From Streptomyces sp. CBMA123 (GTDB taxonomy: Bacteria; Actinomycetota; Actinomycetes; Streptomycetales; Streptomycetaceae): DNA of 41,545 bases. The first letter of the stretch is position 1. Each line of letters starts with the position of its first letter. Positions 23,551 to 30,506 of this stretch are shown piece after piece. The position numbers and the translations under genes were made by a program. The stretch spans positions 1-41,545 of the forward strand of contig NZ_MECK01000608.1 in the NCBI RefSeq assembly GCF_014596465.1, given 5' to 3'. A model generated the notes under the pieces. The model was not told the DNA's origin and did not search any database. It saw only the letters and a program-made list of their open reading frames with translations.

Positions 23551-24060
23551 ATGACCACCCTTGAGGAACAGATCGACATCGCCGCCCCCGTCCTCGCTGC
23601 CTGGGAGCAACTGCACCGGGTGCACGAGTACCCGCAGTTCGTCGACGGAGTCCGCACCGCCCACCCCCACGGCCGCAACCTCGCCCACCTCGCACTGCAG
23701 GTCAGCGGGGCGGAGCGGTCGGTGGACACCGAGATCACCGACCGCGGCCGGGGCCGGGTGATGGCCTGGCGGACCCTGGACTCCGTCCACCTGAGCGGCG
23801 CGTTCGCCCTACTGCCGCTCGACCCCCGGCACACCCGGCTGCAGATCCGGGTGGAGTACGACCCGGAGGCGGTGCACCGGGAGTTCGGCGGGCCGCGCGG
23901 CTTCGCCCAGGCCGGGGCGATCGAGCGGGCGGTGCGCGGGGACCTGGAGCACTTCCGGGAGCTGGTGGAGGCCCGGGTGACCGCCGCCGACGACCACCCG
24001 ACCACCCCTCCCGACCATCCAGTCGACAGCCACCCGACCACCCCTCCCGACCATCCATAA
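23551..24060 (+). CDS. SRPBCC (START-like) family protein
   Basis: A 169-residue single START-like domain protein. It begins MTTLEEQIDIAAPVLAAWEQ and contains YPQFVDGVRTAHPHG and HTRLQIRVEYDPEAVHREFG, typical of small actinobacterial polyketide-cyclase-like or lipid-binding proteins. AAGGAGG precedes ATG 23551. The last 22 residues are a repeated low-complexity tail (HPTTPPDHP twice) made by a 28-bp direct repeat, and they are probably not part of the fold. The gene lies alone, far from the PKS cluster, so a role in ring closure is not supported; a small-molecule binding role is more likely. Confidence 0.8.
   Translation: MTTLEEQIDIAAPVLAAWEQLHRVHEYPQFVDGVRTAHPHGRNLAHLALQVSGAERSVDTEITDRGRGRVMAWRTLDSVHLSGAFALLPLDPRHTRLQIRVEYDPEAVHREFGGPRGFAQAGAIERAVRGDLEHFRELVEARVTAADDHPTTPPDHPVDSHPTTPPDHP
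23994..24057 (+). repeat. 28-bp direct repeat at the end of the SRPBCC gene
   Basis: Two identical 28-bp copies, 23994-24021 and 24030-24057, are separated by GTCGACAG. The period of 36 bp keeps the reading frame and gives the duplicated HPTTPPDHP tail. The second copy ends in the stop codon region (TAA 24058-24060). Confidence 0.85.
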
Positions 24061-24158
24061 GAACCACATAAGCCCAGCTCAGCACAGGTGGTGAGGCTGT
24101 TCACAGCCCGCCACCGACCAGGCCGTTCCACTTTCAACCTGTGGCAGACTCGGATGCC

Positions 24159-24818
24159 ATGGACATCGGCCCGGTCACCAGGACGCTCCGCGCGGCGGTC
24201 TTCGCCGCGCTGGTCGTGCTGCTCGCCGGCCTCGGCCAGGTGCTGGTCACCGGCCGGACGCTCCCGGTCGGGACGATGGGCCTGGCCGCACTCGGCGTCT
24301 TCGCGCTCGCCCTCGCCCTGGCCGGCCGCGAACGCGGCTACCCGGCGATCGCCGCGGCGTTCCTGCCGCTCCAGTTGGGCGTCAGCGCCCTGTTCGACCT
24401 GGCGCAGCGCTCCTGTCCGTCCCTGCCGCCCGAGGCCGGGCACGGTCTCCGGCCGCTGCTGTGCGGTGGCGGCTCGCTCGGCGGCTTCCTGCTCGGTCAC
24501 GGTGTGTCCCAGCAGGCCGACGTCCTGCTGCTCCTGCTGCTGCACACGGTGATCGCGCTGGCCGGGGCGTTCTGGCTGCGCCGCGCGGACGCCGCGCTGG
24601 CCGGTCTCGCCCGGGCGGTCCGGATGCTGGGCGAGTTCCTGCACCGGCACCTGCCGGCCGCCGCCCGCTGGCTGCGGCTGCTGGCCGCGCCCGTCCCGGC
24701 CCGCCCGGTGGTCCGGGTGCCGTTCCCCCGGGCCAGCCGCGCACTGGTCCCGGCCGAGGACGTGGTGGTGCGTCCGGCCGTCCGGCGTGGTCCGCCGGTG
24801 TTCGCCCTGGCCGTCTGA
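24159..24818 (+). CDS. Integral membrane protein of unknown function
   Basis: I do not recognise this protein of about 219 residues. It begins MDIGPVTRTLRAAVFAALVV and has four hydrophobic helices (about residues 12-30, 37-56, 62-75 and 122-138), then a basic Pro/Arg-rich C-terminal region with no helix. Two Cys (ALFDLAQRSCP and PLLCGG) lie in the exported or loop region between helices. ATG at 24159 is chosen; a GTG six codons upstream is possible. CAGACT 8 bases before the ATG may be a -10 of a leaderless transcript. It precedes the DsbA-VKOR pair by 128 bases on the same strand, so a link to disulfide chemistry is possible. Confidence 0.65.
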   Translation: MDIGPVTRTLRAAVFAALVVLLAGLGQVLVTGRTLPVGTMGLAALGVFALALALAGRERGYPAIAAAFLPLQLGVSALFDLAQRSCPSLPPEAGHGLRPLLCGGGSLGGFLLGHGVSQQADVLLLLLLHTVIALAGAFWLRRADAALAGLARAVRMLGEFLHRHLPAAARWLRLLAAPVPARPVVRVPFPRASRALVPAEDVVVRPAVRRGPPVFALAV

Positions 24819-24946
24819 GCGACTCCAGGCAAGTCCCCCCTCAGTCGGCCCTCTCGCCCCTCACCGCGCCCCAGCGCCCCCGCCCCGGCGCCCGCGCGCC
24901 AGCGCCCGCGCGCCCCCGCACGCCCGAGAGCACAGGACGACACCCC

Positions 24947-25741
24947 ATGAGCAACACCCGTAAGACGCACCAGAAGACCAACGCCACCGACCGCATGCGC
25001 GAGGCCCGCGCCCAGGCCGAGCGCTCCGACCGGATCCGCCGCCGGGTGGTGGTCGGCGCCGCCTCCGCCGCCGTACTCGCCCTCGCGGCGGGTGTCGCCT
25101 TCGCCGTCGGCGGCCCCTCCGGCTCCTCCTCGGACACGGCCGCGAACGGCCCGCTGGTCGTCCCCGCCAACGCGGGCGGCACCAACGGCACGGTGATCAC
25201 CTACGGCAAGGCCGACGCGCCGCACACCCTGGAGATCTACGAGGACTTCCGCTGCCCGTTCTGCGAGCAGTTGGAGACCACCACCGGCACGACCATCCAG
25301 CAGCTCGCCGACAACGGCACGTACAAGATCGAGTACCACCTGGCGACGTTCCTGGACAAGAACCTGGGCGGCAAGGGCTCGCGCACCGCGCTGGCCGCCG
25401 CCGGGGCCGCGCTGAACGAGGGCGCGGACAAGTTCAAGGCCTTCCACGACGTGCTGTACGCCAACCAGCCGGACGAGCGCAGCGACGCCTTCGGCGACGT
25501 GAACCACCTGCTGGACCTGGCCGGCCAGGTGCCCGGTCTGAAGACGGACGCCTTCGTCAAGGCCGTCCAGGACGGCAGCTACGCGCCGTGGGCGGCCAAG
25601 GTGAACGAGGAGTTCAACAACAGCGACGTCACCGGCACCCCGACCGTCAAGCTCGACGGCAAGAAGCTGGACGTGCTGACCAACGGCAAGGCCGCCTCGC
25701 CCGAGCAGTTCACCGCGATGGTCAAGCAGGTGACCGGGTGA
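24947..25741 (+). CDS. DsbA-like thioredoxin-fold oxidoreductase
   Basis: A 264-residue membrane-anchored thiol oxidase. A basic cytoplasmic N-terminus (about residues 1-33) leads to one membrane helix (34-56), and the rest faces outside. The catalytic pair is Cys103/Cys106 in EDFRCPFCEQL, and the cis-Pro loop is VTGTPTVKLDG. The fold and the order match DsbA/MDD-type proteins (Thioredoxin_4) that insert disulfides into exported proteins. Its stop overlaps the GTG of the next gene (GTGA). The partner membrane reductase follows, so it is probably reoxidised by it. Confidence 0.93.
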   Translation: MSNTRKTHQKTNATDRMREARAQAERSDRIRRRVVVGAASAAVLALAAGVAFAVGGPSGSSSDTAANGPLVVPANAGGTNGTVITYGKADAPHTLEIYEDFRCPFCEQLETTTGTTIQQLADNGTYKIEYHLATFLDKNLGGKGSRTALAAAGAALNEGADKFKAFHDVLYANQPDERSDAFGDVNHLLDLAGQVPGLKTDAFVKAVQDGSYAPWAAKVNEEFNNSDVTGTPTVKLDGKKLDVLTNGKAASPEQFTAMVKQVTG

Positions 25742-26355
25742 CGGCGCCCGCCCCCGCCGCGCGGACCTTCGGCGCGAGCCGCCCGTTCGCCTGGCTGCTG
25801 CTGATCGGCGGCGCGGTCGGCCTGTTCGCCTCGACGGTCCTGACCCTGGACAAGATCCGGCTGCTGAAGGACCCGTCGTACGTCCCGAGCTGCAACATCA
25901 ATCCGATCATCAGCTGCGGCTCGATCATGCGCAGCGAGCAGGCGGAGGCCTTCGGCTTCCCCAACTCGCTGATCGGCCTGGTCGGTTTCGGGGTGGTGAT
26001 CGCGATCGGCGCCGGGCTGCTCGCCGGGGCGGCGTACCGGCGCTGGTTCTGGCTCGGGCTGCAGGCCGGGACGGTCTTCGGGGTCGGCTTCGTGACCTGG
26101 CTGATGTACCAGGCGCTGTACCGGATCGGCGCGCTGTGCCCGTACTGCATGGTGGTGTGGGCCGCGATGATCCCGCTGTTCTGGTACACCACCCTGCGCA
26201 ATCTGCGCTCCGGCGTGATCCCGGTCGGGCCGCGGGCGCGGACGGTGGTGCGGGAGGCCGCGCGCTACCACTGGGTCGTCCCGGCGCTCTGGTACGCGGT
26301 GATCGCGCTGCTGGTGCTCAACCGGTTCTGGTACTACTGGAGCACCCTGCTCTGA
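25738..26355 (+). CDS. Vitamin K epoxide reductase (VKOR) family protein
   Basis: A 205-residue membrane protein with about five helices. It passes electrons from DsbA-like partners to quinone. Four conserved Cys are present: Cys52 and Cys60 in the outer loop PSCNINPIISCGSIM, and Cys134/Cys137 in the CPYC centre of GALCPYCMVVW. The helical segment FGFPNSLIGLVGFGVV includes the conserved Asn/Ser region. The GTG start overlaps the DsbA-like stop by 4 bases, giving tight coupling. Together they form the bacterial DsbA-VKOR module known from actinobacteria such as Mycobacterium. Confidence 0.94.
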   Translation: MTAPAPAARTFGASRPFAWLLLIGGAVGLFASTVLTLDKIRLLKDPSYVPSCNINPIISCGSIMRSEQAEAFGFPNSLIGLVGFGVVIAIGAGLLAGAAYRRWFWLGLQAGTVFGVGFVTWLMYQALYRIGALCPYCMVVWAAMIPLFWYTTLRNLRSGVIPVGPRARTVVREAARYHWVVPALWYAVIALLVLNRFWYYWSTLL

Positions 26356-26360
26356 TCCCC

Positions 26361-26399
26361 GTCCGCCGCCCCCGCCGCGCCACGGCCGGGGCGGCGGAC
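26361..26399 (+). terminator. Terminator hairpin after VKOR gene
   Basis: GTCCGCCGCCCC (26361-26372) and GGGGCGGCGGAC (26388-26399) form a perfect 12-bp stem with a 15-base loop. It lies just after the VKOR stop (26355) and before the DHFR-like gene. Confidence 0.6.
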
Positions 26400-26421
26400 C
26401 CTCCCCTCCGTGAGGTCGCCG

Positions 26422-27003
26422 ATGCGCCGCAGGATCGTCCTCTTCATGAACGTGTCCCTGGACGGCTACTTCGAGGGCCCGGGCCACGACCTCGGCTGGC
26501 AGCACGTCGACGACGAGCTGCACACCCATTTCAACCGGGTCCTCGCCCGCATGGGTGGTTTCGTGTCCGGCCGGCGGACCCACGAACTGATGGCCTCGGT
26601 CTGGCCCACCGCCGACCAGGACCCGGCCGTCGACGGCCCGATGAAGGAGTTCGCGGGCATCTGGCGCGCGATGCCGAAGACCGTCTTCTCCCGCACCCTC
26701 GACCACGCCGACTGGAACACCACCGTCGTCCGCGAGGTCACCCCCGAGACGGTCGCGGCCCTCGCCGCCCGCCCCGAGGGGGACCTCTGCCTCGGCGGCG
26801 CCGAGCTGGCCCAGGCCTTCCTGGCCCAGGACCTGATCGACGAGTTCCGGATCTACGTCCAGCCCGTCGTCCTCGGCCGGGGCACCCTGCTGTTCCGCCC
26901 CGCCGAGCACCCCCTCCCGCTCACCCTGCTGGAGACCCACCGCTTCACCGGCGGCGTCACCCTGCTGCACTACGCCCGCAGCGGGCCGTCACCGCTCGGC
27001 TAG
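26422..27003 (+). CDS. DHFR-like (RibD C-terminal domain) reductase
   Basis: A 193-residue dihydrofolate-reductase-fold protein of the RibD_C family. It starts MRRRIVLFMNVSLDGYFEGP, typical of the yyaP/YwjB-type group, and has GGFVSGRRTHELM, GDLCLGGAELAQAFLAQDLI (cofactor-binding) and DEFRIYVQPVVLGRGTLLF. ATG at 26422 has GAGG 6 bases upstream, better than the in-frame GTG 4 codons earlier. It presumably uses NADPH to reduce a small heterocycle, but the substrate for this group is unknown. It is convergent with the deaminase, ending 17 bases from it. Confidence 0.88.
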   Translation: MRRRIVLFMNVSLDGYFEGPGHDLGWQHVDDELHTHFNRVLARMGGFVSGRRTHELMASVWPTADQDPAVDGPMKEFAGIWRAMPKTVFSRTLDHADWNTTVVREVTPETVAALAARPEGDLCLGGAELAQAFLAQDLIDEFRIYVQPVVLGRGTLLFRPAEHPLPLTLLETHRFTGGVTLLHYARSGPSPLG

Positions 27004-27020
27004 CGGGCGGCGGCGGGCCG

Positions 27021-28019
27021 TCAGCCCTCGACCGGTTCGAAGGTGAACCGCTCGACCTCGGCCAGGAGTTCGGCCCGGCGCCGGTCGTCGATGAAGGAGG
27101 CCCGGAAGGAGTTGGCGGCCAGTCGGCGCAGGGTCTCCTGGTCGAGGGCCAGGGCCTGTCGGACGGCGCGGAAGTTGTCCTCGACGTAGCCGCCGAAGTA
27201 GGCCGGGTCGTCGGAGTTGACGGTGACCAGCAGGCCGGCGTCCAGCATCTCGCGCAGCGGGTGGTCGGCGAGGGTGTCGATGCAGCGCAGCCGGACGTTG
27301 GAGAGCGGGCAGAGGGTGAGCGGGATCTGCTCGCGGACCAGCCGGGCGACGAGTTCGCCGTCCTCCAGGCAGCGCAGCCCGTGGTCGATCCGCTCGACGC
27401 CGAGGACGTCCAGCGCCTCGGTGACGTACGAGGCGGGGCCCTCCTCGCCCGCGTGGGCGACCCGGCGCAGCCCGGCCTCGGCGGCGCGGCGGTAGACCTC
27501 GCGGAACTTCGCCGGCGGGTTGCCGACCTCGGCGGAGTCCAGGCCGATGCCGGCGATCCGGTCGAAGTACGGGCGGGCGGCCTCGAAGGTGTCCAGCGCG
27601 GACTCGGCGGACTCGTCGCGCAGGAAGCACATGATCAGCTGGGTGCTGATGCCGTACCGCTCCTCGCTGCGGGACAGCGCCCGGGTCAGCCCGTCCACCA
27701 CCACGCCGAGCGGCACGCCGCGCGCGGTGTGCGCCTGGGGGTCGAAGAAGATCTCCGCGTGCCGCACGCCCTGTTCGGCGGCCCGGGCCAGGTAGGCGTC
27801 CGCGAGGTCGGCGAAGTCCTGCTCGGTGCGCAGCACGGCCATCAGCGCGTAGTAGAGGTCGAGGAAGGACTGCAGGTCGCTGAAGGAGTACGCCTTGCGC
27901 AGTGCCTCGGTGTCGGCGTACGGCAGCGCGACGGAGTTGCGGGCGGCGAGGGCGAAGGCGAGTTCGGGTTCGAGGGTGCCTTCGATGTGCAGGTGGAGTT
28001 CGGCCTTGGGAAGCGGCAT
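27021..28019 (-). CDS. Adenine/adenosine deaminase family protein (Aah1-like)
   Basis: A 332-residue zinc deaminase. The zinc residues lie in AELHLHIEGT (HxH), HAGEEG, and VNSDDPAYFGGY. The run GLDSAEVGNPPAKFREVY, PASYVTEALDVLGVERIDHG and LTLCPLSNVRLR match the adenine deaminase branch (yeast Aah1 type), where the loop differs from classical adenosine deaminase. So hydrolysis of adenine to hypoxanthine is as likely as adenosine to inosine. ATG at 28019 starts the fold; the upstream ribosome site is weak. It stands 70 bases downstream of the MFS gene stop on the same strand and probably has its own promoter. Confidence 0.85.
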   Translation of the reverse strand: MPLPKAELHLHIEGTLEPELAFALAARNSVALPYADTEALRKAYSFSDLQSFLDLYYALMAVLRTEQDFADLADAYLARAAEQGVRHAEIFFDPQAHTARGVPLGVVVDGLTRALSRSEERYGISTQLIMCFLRDESAESALDTFEAARPYFDRIAGIGLDSAEVGNPPAKFREVYRRAAEAGLRRVAHAGEEGPASYVTEALDVLGVERIDHGLRCLEDGELVARLVREQIPLTLCPLSNVRLRCIDTLADHPLREMLDAGLLVTVNSDDPAYFGGYVEDNFRAVRQALALDQETLRRLAANSFRASFIDDRRRAELLAEVERFTFEPVEG

Positions 28020-28089
28020 GGGCGATCTGTCCGAGCTGTCGGGGGTGGACCGGGGGTGCACCGGGGCGGACCTCACAATGCGGAGAAAT

Positions 28090-29385
28090 TCATCCTACGA
28101 TCTCCCCGATCTGCGGGGGCGCCGTGGGCAGTTCCCGCAGGCGGCGCAGCGGCGAGAACAGCGGCAGCGTCCCGGCCGCCACCAGCAGAGCGGTCATCAC
28201 CCACATGGTGGGCCGCAGTCCGATCGCCGCGCCCAGCGCGCCACCGGTCAGGGCGCCGAGCGGGATGGTGGCGTGCACGGCGAACATCGAGCCGGCCGCG
28301 ACCCGGGTGAGCAGCGCGGGCGGGGTGTAGGACTGCCGGAAGCTGCCGAGCACCACGTTGCAGAGCACCACCGCCGCGACGACACCGAGTGCGCCGAGCA
28401 CGTACAGCGCCGTCCGGTAGCCCGGGGCGGCCAGCGGCATCAGCAGCCCGAGCGGTACCGCGGTGAGCAGGACGATCCGTACCGCGCGGGCCGTCCCCAG
28501 CCGGCGGCACAGCGGTCGGGCCGCGAGCGCGCCGAGCACGCCGCCGACCGCGGCGGCGGAGGCGAGGGCGCCGACCCAGCCGGGGGCGATCCGGGCCTCC
28601 CGGACCAGGAACAGCACCAGGATCGACTGGTAGCCCATGAGCGCGAAGTTCGCGGCCGCACCGAAGCACAGGAAGGCCCGCAGGTAGGGGTCGCGCAGCA
28701 GGAAGGACAGCCCCTCGCGGACCTGTCCGAGCAGGCCCGCCCGCTCGGGGGCCACCGGCTCCGGCCGGGCGCGGATCCGCAGCAGGGCGGCGGCCGCGAC
28801 CAGGAAGCTCACCGCGTCGATGAGCAGTCCGGCTGCCGCGCCCAGCAGTTGGACGGTCAGCCCGGCGAGCCCCCGCCCGGCGACCTCGGCCGCCGAGCCG
28901 CTGCCCTCCAGTTTGGCATTGCCCTCGATCAGGCCCTCCGGCGCCACCAGTTCGGGCAGGTAGGCCTGTTCGGCGGCGCCGAAGAACACCGCCGAGACCC
29001 CGCCGAGGAAGGCCACGGCCAGCAGCTGCGCCAGGGTGAGCACGCCGAACCAGCCCGCCACCGGCACGCTCGCGAACAGCGCGGCGGAGCCGAGGTTGCA
29101 GCCGATCATCACGGCCCGCCGGGGCGCCCGGCCGACCCACACCCCGGCGGGCAGGCCGAACAGCAGCCACGGCAGCCAGACCGCGCTGGTCAGCAGGCCG
29201 GTGGCGAGCGGTCCGGCGTCCAGGGTGAGCACCGCGACCATGGGCAGCGCGACGGTGGTGACGCTGCTGCCCAGCCGGCTGACGGTCTGGCCGGCCCACA
29301 GCAGCCGGAAGTCGTGCTGGGCGAACAGGCCCCAGCGGGAGCGGAGTTCAGGTCCCGCGGGCGACGGCGCGAGGGTGGCGGTCAC
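28090..29385 (-). CDS. MFS transporter (12-TM, DHA3-like)
   Basis: A 431-residue major facilitator. The N-terminal block FRLLWAGQTVSRLGSSVTTV and WLLFGLPAGVWVGRAPRRAV are the usual markers of the enterobactin-exporter-like/macrolide-efflux group. About 12 hydrophobic helices are visible. GTG at 29385 overlaps the stop of the ArsR-like gene (GTGA), so both are translated together. The regulator-exporter operon suggests a drug or metabolite efflux pump induced by its substrate. The substrate is unknown. Confidence 0.87.
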   Translation of the reverse strand: MTATLAPSPAGPELRSRWGLFAQHDFRLLWAGQTVSRLGSSVTTVALPMVAVLTLDAGPLATGLLTSAVWLPWLLFGLPAGVWVGRAPRRAVMIGCNLGSAALFASVPVAGWFGVLTLAQLLAVAFLGGVSAVFFGAAEQAYLPELVAPEGLIEGNAKLEGSGSAAEVAGRGLAGLTVQLLGAAAGLLIDAVSFLVAAAALLRIRARPEPVAPERAGLLGQVREGLSFLLRDPYLRAFLCFGAAANFALMGYQSILVLFLVREARIAPGWVGALASAAAVGGVLGALAARPLCRRLGTARAVRIVLLTAVPLGLLMPLAAPGYRTALYVLGALGVVAAVVLCNVVLGSFRQSYTPPALLTRVAAGSMFAVHATIPLGALTGGALGAAIGLRPTMWVMTALLVAAGTLPLFSPLRRLRELPTAPPQIGEIVG

Positions 29386-29975
29386 GGCCTGGCCGGGACG
29401 CTGTGGGCGAAGGCCAGGACGGTTTCGCGCTGCTGCCCGTCCTGGGGCACCGGGCGCTGCGCCCACTTCTGGATCACCTCGTGCAGGTCGGCCGCCAGTT
29501 CCCGGGCCTCTTCCGGGGTGAGCCGCAGCCAGGCCTGGGTGGCCACCGAGCAGCCGTCCCGCCAGTCGGGCCGATAGCCGCCGCGCCGCACCGCCCATTC
29601 GCGGACCAGCTCGGCCTGGCGTTCCAGCAGGATCGATCCGGCCGCATCGGCGACCGCCTCGGCGACCGGGTCGCCGTCGAAGTCGGCCCTGGTCCAGCTG
29701 AGTTCGCGGTCGGCCAGCCGCCACCACCGCTCCCGCCGGTCCCGGGCGAACTCGGGCGCCTCCTCGATCAGTCCGCTCTCGGCCAGCACCTTCAGGTGGT
29801 GGCTGACGTTGCCGACCGCCTGCCCCGTGCGCTCGGCCAGCTTCCCGACGGTGGCCGGGCCGTCGACCTTGAGCAGGTCGATCAGCCGGCGGCGCAGCGG
29901 ATGGGTGAGGGCGGCGAGCACCCGGGAGTCCTGGATCTCCCGGGCGCCGCGCGGTTGGTCCGTGGTGTCGTCCAT
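29382..29975 (-). CDS. ArsR-like winged-helix regulator
   Basis: A 197-residue regulator. The winged helix spans about residues 17-90: RVLAALTHPLRRRLIDLLKV, PATVGKLAERTGQAVGNVSH, HLKVLAESGLIEEA, followed by the wing RDRRERWWRLAD. The C-terminal half is helical, with LTPEEARELAADLHEVIQKW. No metal-binding Cys cluster is seen, so it is not a classical arsenic sensor. ATG at 29975 is 6 bases after a TATTCT -10, and no ribosome site is present, so the message is likely leaderless. The stop overlaps the MFS start. Three 14-bp direct repeats cover the promoter, suggesting autoregulation. Confidence 0.87.
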   Translation of the reverse strand: MDDTTDQPRGAREIQDSRVLAALTHPLRRRLIDLLKVDGPATVGKLAERTGQAVGNVSHHLKVLAESGLIEEAPEFARDRRERWWRLADRELSWTRADFDGDPVAEAVADAAGSILLERQAELVREWAVRRGGYRPDWRDGCSVATQAWLRLTPEEARELAADLHEVIQKWAQRPVPQDGQQRETVLAFAHSVPARP

Positions 29976-29981
29976 GCCCGG

Positions 29982-30030
29982 AGAATACCTACGAGAGCTC
30001 TTGTACGACAGCTCTTTCACAACACCTCTT
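29982..30030 (-). promoter_or_regulatory. ArsR promoter with three 14-bp direct repeats
   Basis: The -10 TATTCT (29987-29982) is six bases before the ATG. Three contiguous 14-bp units follow upstream: 29989-30002, 30003-30016 and 30017-30030. On the plus strand each ends in CTCTT (CTACGAGAGCTCTT, GTACGACAGCTCTT, TCACAACACCTCTT). They cover the -35 area, so a protein bound there would block transcription. Confidence 0.65.
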
Positions 30031-30103
30031 GTGCACTGCGAACGGGTGCGCCGGCGCCGGGCACCCGACACTGGAGGAGGGGCCCGCGCCGAGGAGGTAC
30101 GAG

Positions 30104-30385
30104 ATGCGGCACGCCAACGACCCGCACGTCCGGCCCGGGGGCGTCTCCCCGCACGCCCTGGGCAACGACGTCCTGCTGCACGAGCTGGAGCAGCTGCACC
30201 GCACCCGCCACGAGACCTTCCTGTACGGCTCGGAGGAGGCGCTGAATCGGCACACGCTGCGCACCGGGGAGCTGGAGGCCGAGTACCTGCACCGCTTCCC
30301 CCACCGGCAGGTGACCGCCGCCCGGACCAGGGCCGGCGCCCGGGCCCGGGAGGCGGCGGCCCGGGTGGAGTCGCTGCCGGAGTGA
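30104..30385 (+). CDS. Small DUF6158-like protein
   Basis: A 93-residue cytoplasmic protein with no membrane segment. It contains LGNDVLLHELEQLHRTRHET, SEEALNRHTLRTGELEAEYL and HRFPHRQV, a pattern I associate with small actinobacterial proteins of the DUF6158 kind. It is rich in His, Arg and Glu and predicted helical. GAGGAGG at 30091-30097 supports ATG 30104. It is divergent from the ArsR-MFS operon and followed by a hairpin. Function unknown. Confidence 0.75.
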   Translation: MRHANDPHVRPGGVSPHALGNDVLLHELEQLHRTRHETFLYGSEEALNRHTLRTGELEAEYLHRFPHRQVTAARTRAGARAREAAARVESLPE

Positions 30386-30394
30386 GGGCCGGCA

Positions 30395-30425
30395 CCGTTG
30401 CCCGGCGGGACACGCCGGGCAGCGG
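30395..30425 (+). terminator. Terminator hairpin after the DUF6158-like gene
   Basis: A 13-bp stem, CCGTTGCCCGGCG (30395-30407) with CGCCGGGCAGCGG (30413-30425), has a 5-base loop and one U-G pair on the plus-strand RNA. It separates the small gene from the dehydrogenase gene. Confidence 0.65.
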
Positions 30426-30506
30426 TGGCGCGCCCGGGGGCGGGCCGTCGGGGAGGGTGTGAGGGCGCAGACGCACCGGACCCTCACCCGCCACTGGGAG
30501 CCCCTC

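Noticed and set aside
24819..24946. GC-rich repeats such as CGCCCGCGCGCC before the DsbA-like gene
   Set aside because: They are short and irregular, not an ordered array, and probably just low-complexity GC-rich sequence.
29382..29975. An arsenic-responsive ArsR
   Set aside because: No metal-binding Cys pair is visible and the partner is a drug-type MFS transporter.
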